Source: an uncultured Marvinbryantia sp. (GTDB lineage: Bacteria > Bacillota > Clostridia > Lachnospirales > Lachnospiraceae). Taken from it: DNA of 7,514 nt. Where the stretch lies: the NCBI GenBank assembly GCA_947624335.1, contig CANQJX010000083.1, forward strand, positions 1 through 7,514, written 5' to 3'. Of the stretch, positions 1 through 5,270 are shown in pieces. A program made the translations under genes and the position numbers. Below the pieces are notes generated by a model. That model was not told the origin of the DNA. It searched no databases and worked only from the letters and a program-made list of their open reading frames with translations. Position 1 is the first letter of the stretch, and each line of letters begins with the position of its first letter.

Positions 1-1302
1 GTTGCGGAACGTATCCGCGCACAAATAAAGCATCAGCCACTGCAAAAGCCAGTTTTCCCGGTTTGCCAGAAAGAGATCCCGGATTTCTTCTTTTACATAA
101 TCCACATAACTTTTGTCCGGATTGCTGAAGGTGGTCAGATACAGATAGCAGCCTTTCCACTGCGGGATCACAAGTTCTTCCCTGCGCCGCGTCAGTTCGC
201 TTAAGCATACCTGCGCCTCAATGGAATCCCCGCTTAAAAACAGGATATAGGCGCGGTACAGTTCAAAAAAGATATGTTCGCAGCCTTCGCGCCTGATGTT
301 GTCCAGACAGTTGAGCGAAATTCCGGCCCACTCCCCGGTCTGCGTCCTCCGGCAGCGATAATCCGTATAAGCATCCGACAGGCGCACAATTTCCTGCCGG
401 ACGCGCCGTTCCTTTTTCTTAGCGGAAAGCGCCGGGGCGTTTCGTATCTCTACCGCGCAGATCTGTTCGCGGCACTGCGTCCGTATCCGGATCCGCGCAA
501 AGTTGCGTCCCTTATGCAGCTTTTCCGTATTCACCACAAAGCCCAGGCTGTAAGTGCTGCCCACAAATTCTTCCGTCGTCACTTCCGGGCGCTCAATTGT
601 AAGAAACGGGGCGTCGCAGGAAATCTGTATGTGCGCGAATCCCCAGGTATGTTTGGTCAGCAGGATCTCCTCGCGCTCATTTTGGCCCGGCGCGTTCAGA
701 TAAACGTAATTGTTCTGCGCGCTAAGCGTTACCGGCTCTTTTTGCCCCATTCCCACCAAAAACTGTTCCAGGCTGTAAAAGCGAAACGGCTGCCCCGCGA
801 TTCCCTCGTAGAGCGCCGCGGCCATCGGGTCCCAGTCCTTTATGATTTCCCGGAACTGCTCCGACGCAAACAGGCCGTACGCCCCGGCAAAGTCTTCTTT
901 GGCAAGCGCCGTAAACGCTTCCGGGGACATCTTCCGCACCTTTTGTTCTTCCGCGGGGTTTCCGGTAATCTGCAGGCTGTACGGCAGGGTGTATTCCCCT
1001 CCGGCAACGCAGATCACAAAAGCGCCCTGTATACGCTCTCCCGCCCGCAGGCCGGAGGTATCCATTTCGTAGGCAACCGTTTCCCGCCGTCCGATAAAAT
1101 ATTCCGGCGAAAAGCGAACCCGCTCATTGGTACTGTACAGATACCCCTGTATCTGTTTCCCGGAAGCCAGTCCCACGGCAAACGTTCCCCGGTAATGCTT
1201 TCCCTCCGGAACCGACTGCTCTATCTGATCGACGGACAGATGCAGTTTTTCCGGCGCATATGTAAATTTTTCATTCAGTAAATCGATCATCTGATTTTTC
1301 AA
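1..1302 (-). CDS. DUF5717-like large protein, N-terminal part (gene continues past left edge)
   Basis: The frame is open from a TTG start at 1302 to the window edge, giving 434 codons with no stop. I chose TTG because AAGAAGGAG (1309-1317) puts its GGAG core 6 nt upstream; the first ATG (1290) would be 18 nt away. There is no signal peptide or membrane segment, so a cytoplasmic protein is likely. Residues about 20-113 look like a beta-sandwich: alternating short strands, a GTFAVGL strand, then a GLRAGERIQGAFVI strand and a GGEYTLPYSLQI strand. A short helical stretch (125-185) follows, then a second beta-rich segment (190-286). From about 293 the chain is helical and charged, perhaps TPR-like. 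The order of an Ig-like N-terminus and a helical body resembles my memory of DUF5717, a family of roughly 1,000 or more residues with no known function. The gene sits 78 bp downstream of nrdR on the same strand, so co-transcription is plausible. The family call is moderately sure; function is unknown. Confidence 0.72.
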   Translation of the reverse strand, partial: MKNQMIDLLNEKFTYAPEKLHLSVDQIEQSVPEGKHYRGTFAVGLASGKQIQGYLYSTNERVRFSPEYFIGRRETVAYEMDTSGLRAGERIQGAFVICVAGGEYTLPYSLQITGNPAEEQKVRKMSPEAFTALAKEDFAGAYGLFASEQFREIIKDWDPMAAALYEGIAGQPFRFYSLEQFLVGMGQKEPVTLSAQNNYVYLNAPGQNEREEILLTKHTWGFAHIQISCDAPFLTIERPEVTTEEFVGSTYSLGFVVNTEKLHKGRNFARIRIRTQCREQICAVEIRNAPALSAKKKERRVRQEIVRLSDAYTDYRCRRTQTGEWAGISLNCLDNIRREGCEHIFFELYRAYILFLSGDSIEAQVCLSELTRRREELVIPQWKGCYLYLTTFSNPDKSYVDYVKEEIRDLFLANRENWLLQWLMLYLCADTFRN

Positions 1303-1308
1303 TGACTA

Positions 1309-1317
1309 CTCCTTCTT
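1309..1317 (-). promoter_or_regulatory. Ribosome binding site that fixes a TTG start
   Basis: On the minus strand this reads AAGAAGGAG, with the GGAG core 6 nt before TTG at 1302. The only nearby ATG in frame (1290) lies 18 nt from the core, too far for normal initiation. This supports the unusual TTG start of the DUF5717-like gene. Confidence 0.7.
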
Positions 1318-1335
1318 ATCCGCCGGATAGAAAGC

Positions 1336-1370
1336 GGGCCGCTGCAAACCCTGAATTTTTGCGGCAGCCC
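1336..1370 (-). other. Imperfect hairpin between nrdR and the downstream gene
   Basis: Arms 1336-1345 and 1361-1370 can form a 10-pair stem with one C/A mismatch and one G/T wobble around a 15-nt loop. On the minus strand, which both flanking genes use, no T-run follows the stem. It is therefore not a convincing intrinsic terminator. It could act as a partial attenuator or as an mRNA-stabilising element between the two genes. It might also be chance. Confidence 0.35.
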
Positions 1371-1380
1371 TGCATATTGA

Positions 1381-1830
1381 TCAATTCAAAAATTTCTTTA
1401 ACTCGTCCATAAATGTATTGACGTCTTTAAATTCGCGGTATACCGACGCAAACCGCACATACGCTACCGCATCCAACTCTTTTAACTGCTCCATGACGAT
1501 TTCTCCGATCACGCTGCTGGGTACCTCGCGTTCTTCCCGGTTAAAAATTTCTGTCTCAATCCGGTCAATCGCATCGTTGATCTGCTGTGCGGAAATGGGA
1601 CGCTTATAGCAGGCCCGCAGAACACCCGACTCGATTTTTGTTCTGTCATACTGCTCTCTGTTCTCATCCTTTTTAATCACGATCAGCGGTATCGTCTCTA
1701 CCTTTTCATAAGTAGTAAAGCGTTTCCCGCACACGTCGCACAGCCTCCGCCGCCGGATCGACCCCCCGTCATCCGCCGGTCTGGAATCCACTACCCGCGT
1801 GTTATCCTGGTTGCAAAACGGACATTTCAT
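1381..1830 (-). CDS. nrdR: NrdR, ATP/dATP-sensing transcriptional repressor of ribonucleotide reductase genes
   Basis: This 149-residue protein has the usual NrdR length and layout. The N-terminal zinc ribbon has its four cysteines at C3, C6, C31 and C34. The typical VVDSRPADDG segment follows the first pair and a RRRRLCDVCGKRFTTYE segment surrounds the second pair. Residues about 46-137 form the ATP-cone domain (VIKKDENREQYDRTKIESGV, later AVAYVRFASVYREF). In the family, nucleotide binding to the cone controls oligomerisation and binding to paired NrdR boxes upstream of nrd operons, which represses dNTP synthesis. The ATG at 1828-1830 is preceded by AAGGAGG (1838-1844) at 7 nt spacing. A sigma-A-type promoter lies at 1871-1900. 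No ribonucleotide reductase genes are in the window, so NrdR acts on distant targets. No match to the NrdR box consensus as I remember it was seen in its own upstream region. Identification is very secure. Confidence 0.97.
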   Translation of the reverse strand: MKCPFCNQDNTRVVDSRPADDGGSIRRRRLCDVCGKRFTTYEKVETIPLIVIKKDENREQYDRTKIESGVLRACYKRPISAQQINDAIDRIETEIFNREEREVPSSVIGEIVMEQLKELDAVAYVRFASVYREFKDVNTFMDELKKFLN

Positions 1831-1854
1831 GGCACACCCTCCTTATTCGATTAA

Positions 1855-1877
1855 ATATACTCCTGAAATGAGTATAT
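1855..1877. promoter_or_regulatory. 8-bp inverted repeat over the nrdR promoter -10 region (candidate operator)
   Basis: ATATACTC (1855-1862) and GAGTATAT (1870-1877) are perfect inverted arms around a 7-bp centre. The right arm contains the -10 hexamer of the nrdR promoter (1871-1876), and the left arm covers the expected transcription start and first transcribed bases. A dimeric regulator bound here would block nrdR transcription. The sequence does not resemble the NrdR box, so the cognate protein is unknown. Confidence 0.45.
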
Positions 1878-1900
1878 CTCAATTGAAGTCTCGCTGTCAA
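1871..1900 (-). promoter_or_regulatory. Sigma-A-type promoter for nrdR
   Basis: On the minus strand, TTGACA (1895-1900, perfect) is followed after 18 bp by TATACT (1871-1876, 5 of 6). The predicted start is near 1864, giving a leader of about 34 nt before the nrdR ATG. The promoter probably also serves the downstream DUF5717-like gene. It interleaves with the opposite promoter of ylmC. Confidence 0.7.
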
Positions 1901-1904
1901 TTGC
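1879..1904. repeat. Paired TCAATTG repeats across both -35 elements
   Basis: TCAATTGA (1879-1886, itself palindromic) and TCAATTGC (1897-1904) are 7-bp direct repeats offset by 18 bp. Equivalently, CAATTGA (1880-1886) and TCAATTG (1897-1903) are an inverted pair. The left copy overlaps the ylmC -35 and the right copy overlaps the nrdR -35. They may bind one regulator controlling both genes, or simply reflect two TTGA-type -35 hexamers placed back to back. Confidence 0.35.
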
Positions 1905-1911
1905 ATATAAT
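1883..1911 (+). promoter_or_regulatory. Sigma-A-type promoter for ylmC
   Basis: TTGAAG (1883-1888, 4 of 6) is followed after exactly 17 bp by a perfect TATAAT (1906-1911). The predicted start is near 1918, about 26 nt before the ylmC ATG. This suggests vegetative rather than purely sporulation-specific expression. Confidence 0.65.
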
Positions 1912-1943
1912 AGAGAGAACTGAATTTTTTTGGAGGCAGGTCC

Positions 1944-2201
1944 ATGCGTCTGTGTGAGTTGCGTCAAAAAGAAGTCATCAATATCTGTACCTGTGCTTCC
2001 TTAGGATGTGTCGTCGATGTGGAATTTAACCCGGACGACGGCTGTATCAACGCGCTGATCGTTCCCGGCGGCAGCCGTTTTTCCTCTTTTTGGGGGCATG
2101 ATTCGGAAATCATTATCCCGTGGCGGTGCATCTGCCAGATCGGAAAGGATATTATTCTGGTAGAAATCCCCGCGGATAAATGCCACGCCAGGCAGCGTTA
2201 A
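1944..2201 (+). CDS. ylmC: YlmC/YmxH family protein (PRC-barrel type, sporulation-associated)
   Basis: This 85-residue single-domain protein starts MRLCELRQKEVINI and continues with a strand-rich stretch. It includes LGCVVDVEFNPDDGCINALI (20-39), then IIIPWRCICQIGKDIILVEI (56-75). This matches the compact PRC-barrel fold of YlmC/YmxH, which NCBI labels a sporulation protein, although its molecular role is not established. GGAGG (1932-1936) sits 7 nt before the ATG. The protein is unusually cysteine-rich: C4, C15, C17, C22, C34, C62, C64 and C80, eight in 85 residues. It is divergent from nrdR, sharing a compact promoter region, and convergent with the glucosidase gene, sharing TTAA for both stop codons. 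As I recall, sigG and nrdR are common neighbours of this gene in Clostridia; here sigG lies 3 kb away. The family call is secure; the function is not. Confidence 0.88.
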   Translation: MRLCELRQKEVINICTCASLGCVVDVEFNPDDGCINALIVPGGSRFSSFWGHDSEIIIPWRCICQIGKDIILVEIPADKCHARQR

Positions 2202-3559
2202 AGATTTTCTCCGTTTGCGCGGATTACATCGCGGTACCAGTACGCGGAATCCTTGGGGATCCTCTGCTGCGTCTGAAAATCTACGAACACTGTGCCAAAC
2301 CGTTCGGAATAACCGTGGTTCCACTCAAAATTATCCAGAAACGTCCACAGGAAATAACCGCGGATATCCACCCCGTCTTCGATTGCCCGCCGGATCTGCC
2401 TTAAATACCGGTGCAGGAAATCAATGCGCTCCGGATCGTGAACCTTTCCGTCCAGAGAAATCACGTCCCGGCAGGACACGCCGTTTTCGGTAATGTAAAG
2501 CGGTCTGTGATACCGTTCCTGCAGAAATTTCGGCCCCCAGTAAATACATTCCGGCACAACCGGCCAGTCGCAGGCGGTATGCGGAAACCCTTCCTTTCGC
2601 GCGGCTATCTGAGGTTTTCCGTCCGGCCCCATGCAAATCGCGTTCCCGTTGTAGATGTTTTGCGCGTACAGATCGATCGGTTCGCTGATCAGGCGCATGT
2701 CTTCCTGCGTGATGCGCGGCAGATACGGCTCGAAGCGGACCAATCCTTCCTCCGGATAGCTCCCCAGAAGAACGGGGTCGGACCACCACGCCACGTTCCA
2801 CGTCCAGTTGGAAAGTTCGGGCATTGCGAAAAACGCCGTTCTTGCCGCCTCGATGTCCTCCGGTTTTTCGGTTGCCGGATAATTCATGGGGCCGGTCGGC
2901 GCATAGCCCACTTTGATCGGCCGTTTCGCTTTTTCGCGCATTTTCTGCACGGCGCGTCCGTGCGCGCGCAGCGCGTTGTGCGCCATCAGAAACGTATCTC
3001 TGACCGGCGCCCTCAGTCCCGGCGCATGCTCTCCCTGCAGATAACCCAGCCCGATAAAGCACTGCGGTTCGTTGAGGGTAAAAAAGTTTGTGACCCGGTC
3101 GCTGAAGCGCTCGGCGATCAGCCCGGCATACTCGCCGAACCACTCGGCGCTGTCCGCGTTCATCCAGCCGCCTTTTTTATACAGCTCGTACGGGTATTCC
3201 CAGTGATGCAAGGTGATATACGGCTCGATGCCCGCTTTTTGCAGTTCGTCGATCAGTTCCCCGTAAAAGGCGATCCCTTTTTCGTTTACCTTCCCGATTC
3301 CCTCCGGAAGCACCCGCGACCAGTCAATGGAAAAGCGATATGCTTTCAGCCCCATTTCTTTCATCAGCCGCACATCCTCGCGGAACCGGTGATAATGGTC
3401 GCAGGCAACCGCGCCCGTATGGCCGCCGAACACTCTGCCTTCTTCTTTGGTAAAGACATCCCAGATGTGCCTGCCTTTCCCGTCCTCGTTCACCGCTCCC
3501 TCAATCTGGTAAGCGCTTGCCGCGCCTCCCCATACAAAATCTTTTGGAAATCCTGCCAC
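2198..3559 (-). CDS. GH1 family beta-glucosidase (broad beta-glycosidase)
   Basis: At 453 residues this is the normal full length for glycoside hydrolase family 1, a (beta/alpha)8 barrel with retaining chemistry. Visible landmarks are FVWGGAASAYQIEGA (8-22, with Q18 in the sugar site), HHW (118-120), the acid/base glutamate E164 in TLNEP and the nucleophile E358 in ITENG. The aglycone/glycone wall LWTFLDNFEWNHGYSERFG (404-422) has E412 and W413. The Ser/Lys/Tyr phosphate-binding pattern of 6-phospho-beta-glucosidases is absent after W413, so the substrate is probably a free, unphosphorylated beta-glucoside. That fits ABC uptake rather than PTS uptake. There is no signal peptide, so the enzyme should act in the cytoplasm. 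The start is GTG at 3557-3559 with a GGGGG-type ribosome binding site (3568-3572) at 8 nt; the next in-frame Met is residue 67, too late. It probably shares the transcript of the upstream binding-protein gene. Natural substrate is undetermined. Confidence 0.95.
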   Translation of the reverse strand: MAGFPKDFVWGGAASAYQIEGAVNEDGKGRHIWDVFTKEEGRVFGGHTGAVACDHYHRFREDVRLMKEMGLKAYRFSIDWSRVLPEGIGKVNEKGIAFYGELIDELQKAGIEPYITLHHWEYPYELYKKGGWMNADSAEWFGEYAGLIAERFSDRVTNFFTLNEPQCFIGLGYLQGEHAPGLRAPVRDTFLMAHNALRAHGRAVQKMREKAKRPIKVGYAPTGPMNYPATEKPEDIEAARTAFFAMPELSNWTWNVAWWSDPVLLGSYPEEGLVRFEPYLPRITQEDMRLISEPIDLYAQNIYNGNAICMGPDGKPQIAARKEGFPHTACDWPVVPECIYWGPKFLQERYHRPLYITENGVSCRDVISLDGKVHDPERIDFLHRYLRQIRRAIEDGVDIRGYFLWTFLDNFEWNHGYSERFGTVFVDFQTQQRIPKDSAYWYRDVIRANGENL

Positions 3560-3591
3560 TTTCTTTACCCCCTAATTCGTATTTCTGTCCG

Positions 3592-3603
3592 CAACATATG
3601 TTC
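3592..3603. promoter_or_regulatory. AACATATGTT palindrome upstream of the glucosidase gene (possible operator)
   Basis: A perfect 10-bp palindrome (3593-3602) lies 33 bp upstream of the GTG start, between the intergenic hairpin and the ribosome binding site. On the minus strand the 12-mer reads GAACATATGTTG, one base from the Gram-positive LexA box core GAACATATGTTC. No promoter is visible beside it, so a regulatory role is uncertain. Confidence 0.25.
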
Positions 3604-3616
3604 ATTCCTGCGCAAA

Positions 3617-3641
3617 GAGCCGGGAGATACGCTCCCGGCTC
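3617..3641 (-). other. Strong intergenic hairpin between binding-protein and glucosidase genes
   Basis: Arms 3617-3626 (GAGCCGGGAG) and 3632-3641 (CTCCCGGCTC) form a perfect 10-bp, GC-rich stem with a 5-nt loop, 31 bp past the binding-protein stop codon. On the minus strand only TTT follows before GCGC, so termination should be partial. Such a hairpin commonly protects the 3' end of a highly expressed binding-protein mRNA and lowers expression of the next gene. On the plus strand a T-run (3652-3656) lies 10 nt beyond the stem, but no plus-strand gene ends here. Confidence 0.65.
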
Positions 3642-3672
3642 CCTGACTTCTGTTTTTGTCAAGACGCGTCTT

Positions 3673-5025
3673 TTATTCCGTCACTTCAATTCCCAGCGTC
3701 TCCTGCGCGGCGTTCCATGCCGCCGTCCAGTCCGCCATAATGTCGTCGTATGTCTCGGCGCCGGTAAACGCGGATTCTACGATTCTCTGTACCTTTGCGT
3801 CGCCGCCCGCGTTGAAGGAAAGCTCGGACTCTGCGTTGATCTCGCCCAGCAGATCTTCTTCGCCCGGAATGGCGGGAAGGTCGGAAAGCATCGTGCAGCC
3901 GTCAAACGCAGAATACATATCCGGATTCTGTCCGTTTTTGGAGGTGGTGTAGCAGCCTTCCATCAGGTTCCAGCCGGATTCTTCGATCATCCATTTTACA
4001 AACACGATCGCTGCCGTCTTGTTTTCGTCGGATGCGTTTACATTGATGCCGTAGTTGTAATCGCCGCCCGCAAGCGCGTACTGCGTGCCGTCTACGGTAA
4101 TCGGGAACGGCATATAGCCGATGTCGTCGCCATGCTCGCCCGCTTCTACCATCTGGGTGAACGCCCAGGAGCCAAGTACCATGCAGCCGATCTCTCCGTT
4201 GTTGATCATGCTCTTGCAGCCTTCCCAGTCCGTCGTGGTGTAGTCTTCTTCGATCAGGCCGTTTGCAACTGCGTCATACAGAATCTTGTACAGCGCGTAA
4301 GCGCCTGTGCCGTCGCCGTGATCGGCAAACGGATTCGCCATATGCGCAAACTTCTGGTTCATAAAGGTATCGTCGCCCTCTGCAACTACGCCCATATAAG
4401 CGTCCCATGCGCCCATGGTCCAGCCGGCCGCATAGTTGGTGTACAGCGGGATCGCGTCGGTGTTGTCCTTGATCGCCTGCAGAGCCGCAAGGAACTCGTC
4501 CGGCGTCTTCGGAAGTTCGGTAACGCCCGCCGCCTCAAACACCGCTTTGTTGTAAACAACGCCCTGCGCGTTGCCCCACATCGGAATGCCGTAGCATACA
4601 TTATCGTATGACCACGCGTTTACAAAGTTAAGCTGCTCGCTCATTGCGTCCAGATCGCCAAGCGGCTGGAAGTATGTACTCAAATCCTTGGTATCAATCG
4701 CCGGGATCAGCATAATGTCGCCCCAGTCGCCTGTGGAAAGACGCAGCAGCGCGTCCTCGGCATAGTCCGTAACGCCCTCGGTCTCTACCGTGATATTGGG
4801 ATATACTTCATTAAACTTTGCGATCAGGCCCGCAATGGTTCCGTCTTCTTCGCGGTCCGTCCTGCAGTGCAGGAATTTGATCGTAGCCGTCAGATCCGTA
4901 TAATCCTCTCCCAGGGTAACATCCAGATAACCGGGCACGCCGCCCTCTTCTGCAGACGCCATAACCGGCAGAGATACCGCCATCGCCGCCGCAAGCCCAA
5001 GCGCAAGCATCTTTTTCTTGTTCAT
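3673..5025 (-). CDS. Extracellular sugar-binding protein of an ABC transporter (family 1 type)
   Basis: This 450-residue protein has a signal peptide: MNKKK, a hydrophobic core at 6-22, and a likely signal peptidase I site after ASA (25). The mature part has the family 1 bacterial solute-binding layout. It has an early strand TATIKFLHCRTD (46-57), LIAKFNEVYPNITVE (67-81), LSTGDWGDIMLIP (96-108) and then GIPMWGNAQGVVYNKAVFE (146-164) at the hinge/ligand region. The start at 5023-5025 is chosen because AGGAGG (5035-5040) lies 9 nt upstream and the signal peptide begins there. The frame is open further upstream to 5100, but that stretch overlaps the promoter. No lipobox cysteine is present near the cleavage site (first Cys is residue 54), which is unusual for a Gram-positive binding protein. 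The glucosidase gene follows after 113 bp; no permease or ATPase gene is in the window. The ligand is probably a beta-linked oligosaccharide or glucoside, inferred from context only. Confidence 0.92.
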   Translation of the reverse strand: MNKKKMLALGLAAAMAVSLPVMASAEEGGVPGYLDVTLGEDYTDLTATIKFLHCRTDREEDGTIAGLIAKFNEVYPNITVETEGVTDYAEDALLRLSTGDWGDIMLIPAIDTKDLSTYFQPLGDLDAMSEQLNFVNAWSYDNVCYGIPMWGNAQGVVYNKAVFEAAGVTELPKTPDEFLAALQAIKDNTDAIPLYTNYAAGWTMGAWDAYMGVVAEGDDTFMNQKFAHMANPFADHGDGTGAYALYKILYDAVANGLIEEDYTTTDWEGCKSMINNGEIGCMVLGSWAFTQMVEAGEHGDDIGYMPFPITVDGTQYALAGGDYNYGINVNASDENKTAAIVFVKWMIEESGWNLMEGCYTTSKNGQNPDMYSAFDGCTMLSDLPAIPGEEDLLGEINAESELSFNAGGDAKVQRIVESAFTGAETYDDIMADWTAAWNAAQETLGIEVTE

Positions 5026-5071
5026 GTCTGTAATCCTCCTTTTTCTTTCTTTTGGTAAAACCTGTATCTTC

Positions 5072-5100
5072 ATTATAATTTTCCCGCGCACGTCTGTCAA
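5072..5100 (-). promoter_or_regulatory. Perfect-consensus sigma-A promoter of the binding-protein/glucosidase unit
   Basis: On the minus strand, TTGACA (5095-5100) and TATAAT (5072-5077) are both perfect and separated by exactly 17 bp. The predicted start is near 5065, giving a leader of about 40 nt that ends in AGGAGG. A promoter this strong on a sugar-use operon implies very high output or tight repression. Confidence 0.88.
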
Positions 5101-5106
5101 CGTCTG
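5090..5106. repeat. Two ACGTCTG direct repeats, 10 bp apart, over the -35 element
   Basis: ACGTCTG occurs at 5090-5096 and again at 5100-5106, a repeat period of 10 bp, close to one DNA turn. The pair brackets the TTGACA of the binding-protein promoter. It is a candidate regulator site. The same stretch (5096-5109) also resembles a catabolite-repression cre site, but with about three mismatches to the consensus as I recall it. Confidence 0.35.
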
Positions 5107-5200
5107 CGCCCCGGTTTATGAAAATTTTAGAACCGCCGAAACAGAAGCGATTCCGCGCGATTTGTCAAGGTCTAATAATTTTTATATTTTTCCCAAAACC

Positions 5201-5230
5201 GCATAAACCCGCTTCATTGTGAGAATTATT
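5201..5230 (+). promoter_or_regulatory. Candidate sigma-F promoter for sigG
   Basis: GCATA (5201-5205) fits the sigma-F/sigma-G type -35 (GYWTA) exactly. After 15 bp, GAGAATTATT (5221-5230) partly fits the sigma-F -10 pattern, missing the second G and one A. The predicted start would be about 35 nt before the sigG ATG. Sigma-F control of sigG is established in model spore formers. A weaker sigma-A-like alternative, TTGTCA (5162-5167), 17 bp, TATTTT (5185-5190), lies just upstream. Confidence 0.4.
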
Positions 5231-5270
5231 TTAGCGTGACGATCTTTTACAGACGAAGGAGGGTGTATGG

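Noticed and set aside
274..1281. Long plus-strand open frame opposite the DUF5717-like gene
   Set aside because: Its translation is rich in Arg, His and Pro with no recognisable domain, and it mirrors a well-formed minus-strand gene with a good ribosome binding site. It is a by-product of GC-rich codon use.
1831..1943. NrdR box autoregulation site
   Set aside because: I looked for the 16-bp NrdR box pattern with a second copy about three turns away and found no convincing match; the symmetric repeats present have a different sequence.
2411..3646. Long plus-strand open frame opposite the GH1 gene
   Set aside because: The minus strand encodes a complete GH1 enzyme with both catalytic glutamates. 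The plus frame has an Arg/His/Phe-rich composition and no family resemblance.
3517..4611. Long plus-strand open frame opposite the binding-protein gene and running into the glucosidase gene
   Set aside because: It crosses the intergenic hairpin and overlaps two secure minus-strand genes. Its composition is Arg/Val-rich without domains, so it is a shadow frame.
5026..5100. Upstream extension of the binding-protein gene to an ATG at 5100
   Set aside because: The extra 25 residues would place a charged stretch before the signal peptide and would overlap the perfect promoter. The AGGAGG at 5035-5040 supports the start at 5025.
5111..5136. CGGTT / AACCG inverted pair upstream of the sugar promoter
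   Set aside because: Arms are only 5 bp with a long AT-rich centre, and flanking bases do not extend the symmetry; expected by chance.
5140..5168. Second minus-strand TTGACA (5163-5168) as another promoter of the sugar unit
   Set aside because: At 17 bp spacing the -10 position reads TCTGTT, a poor match, and other spacings showed nothing better.
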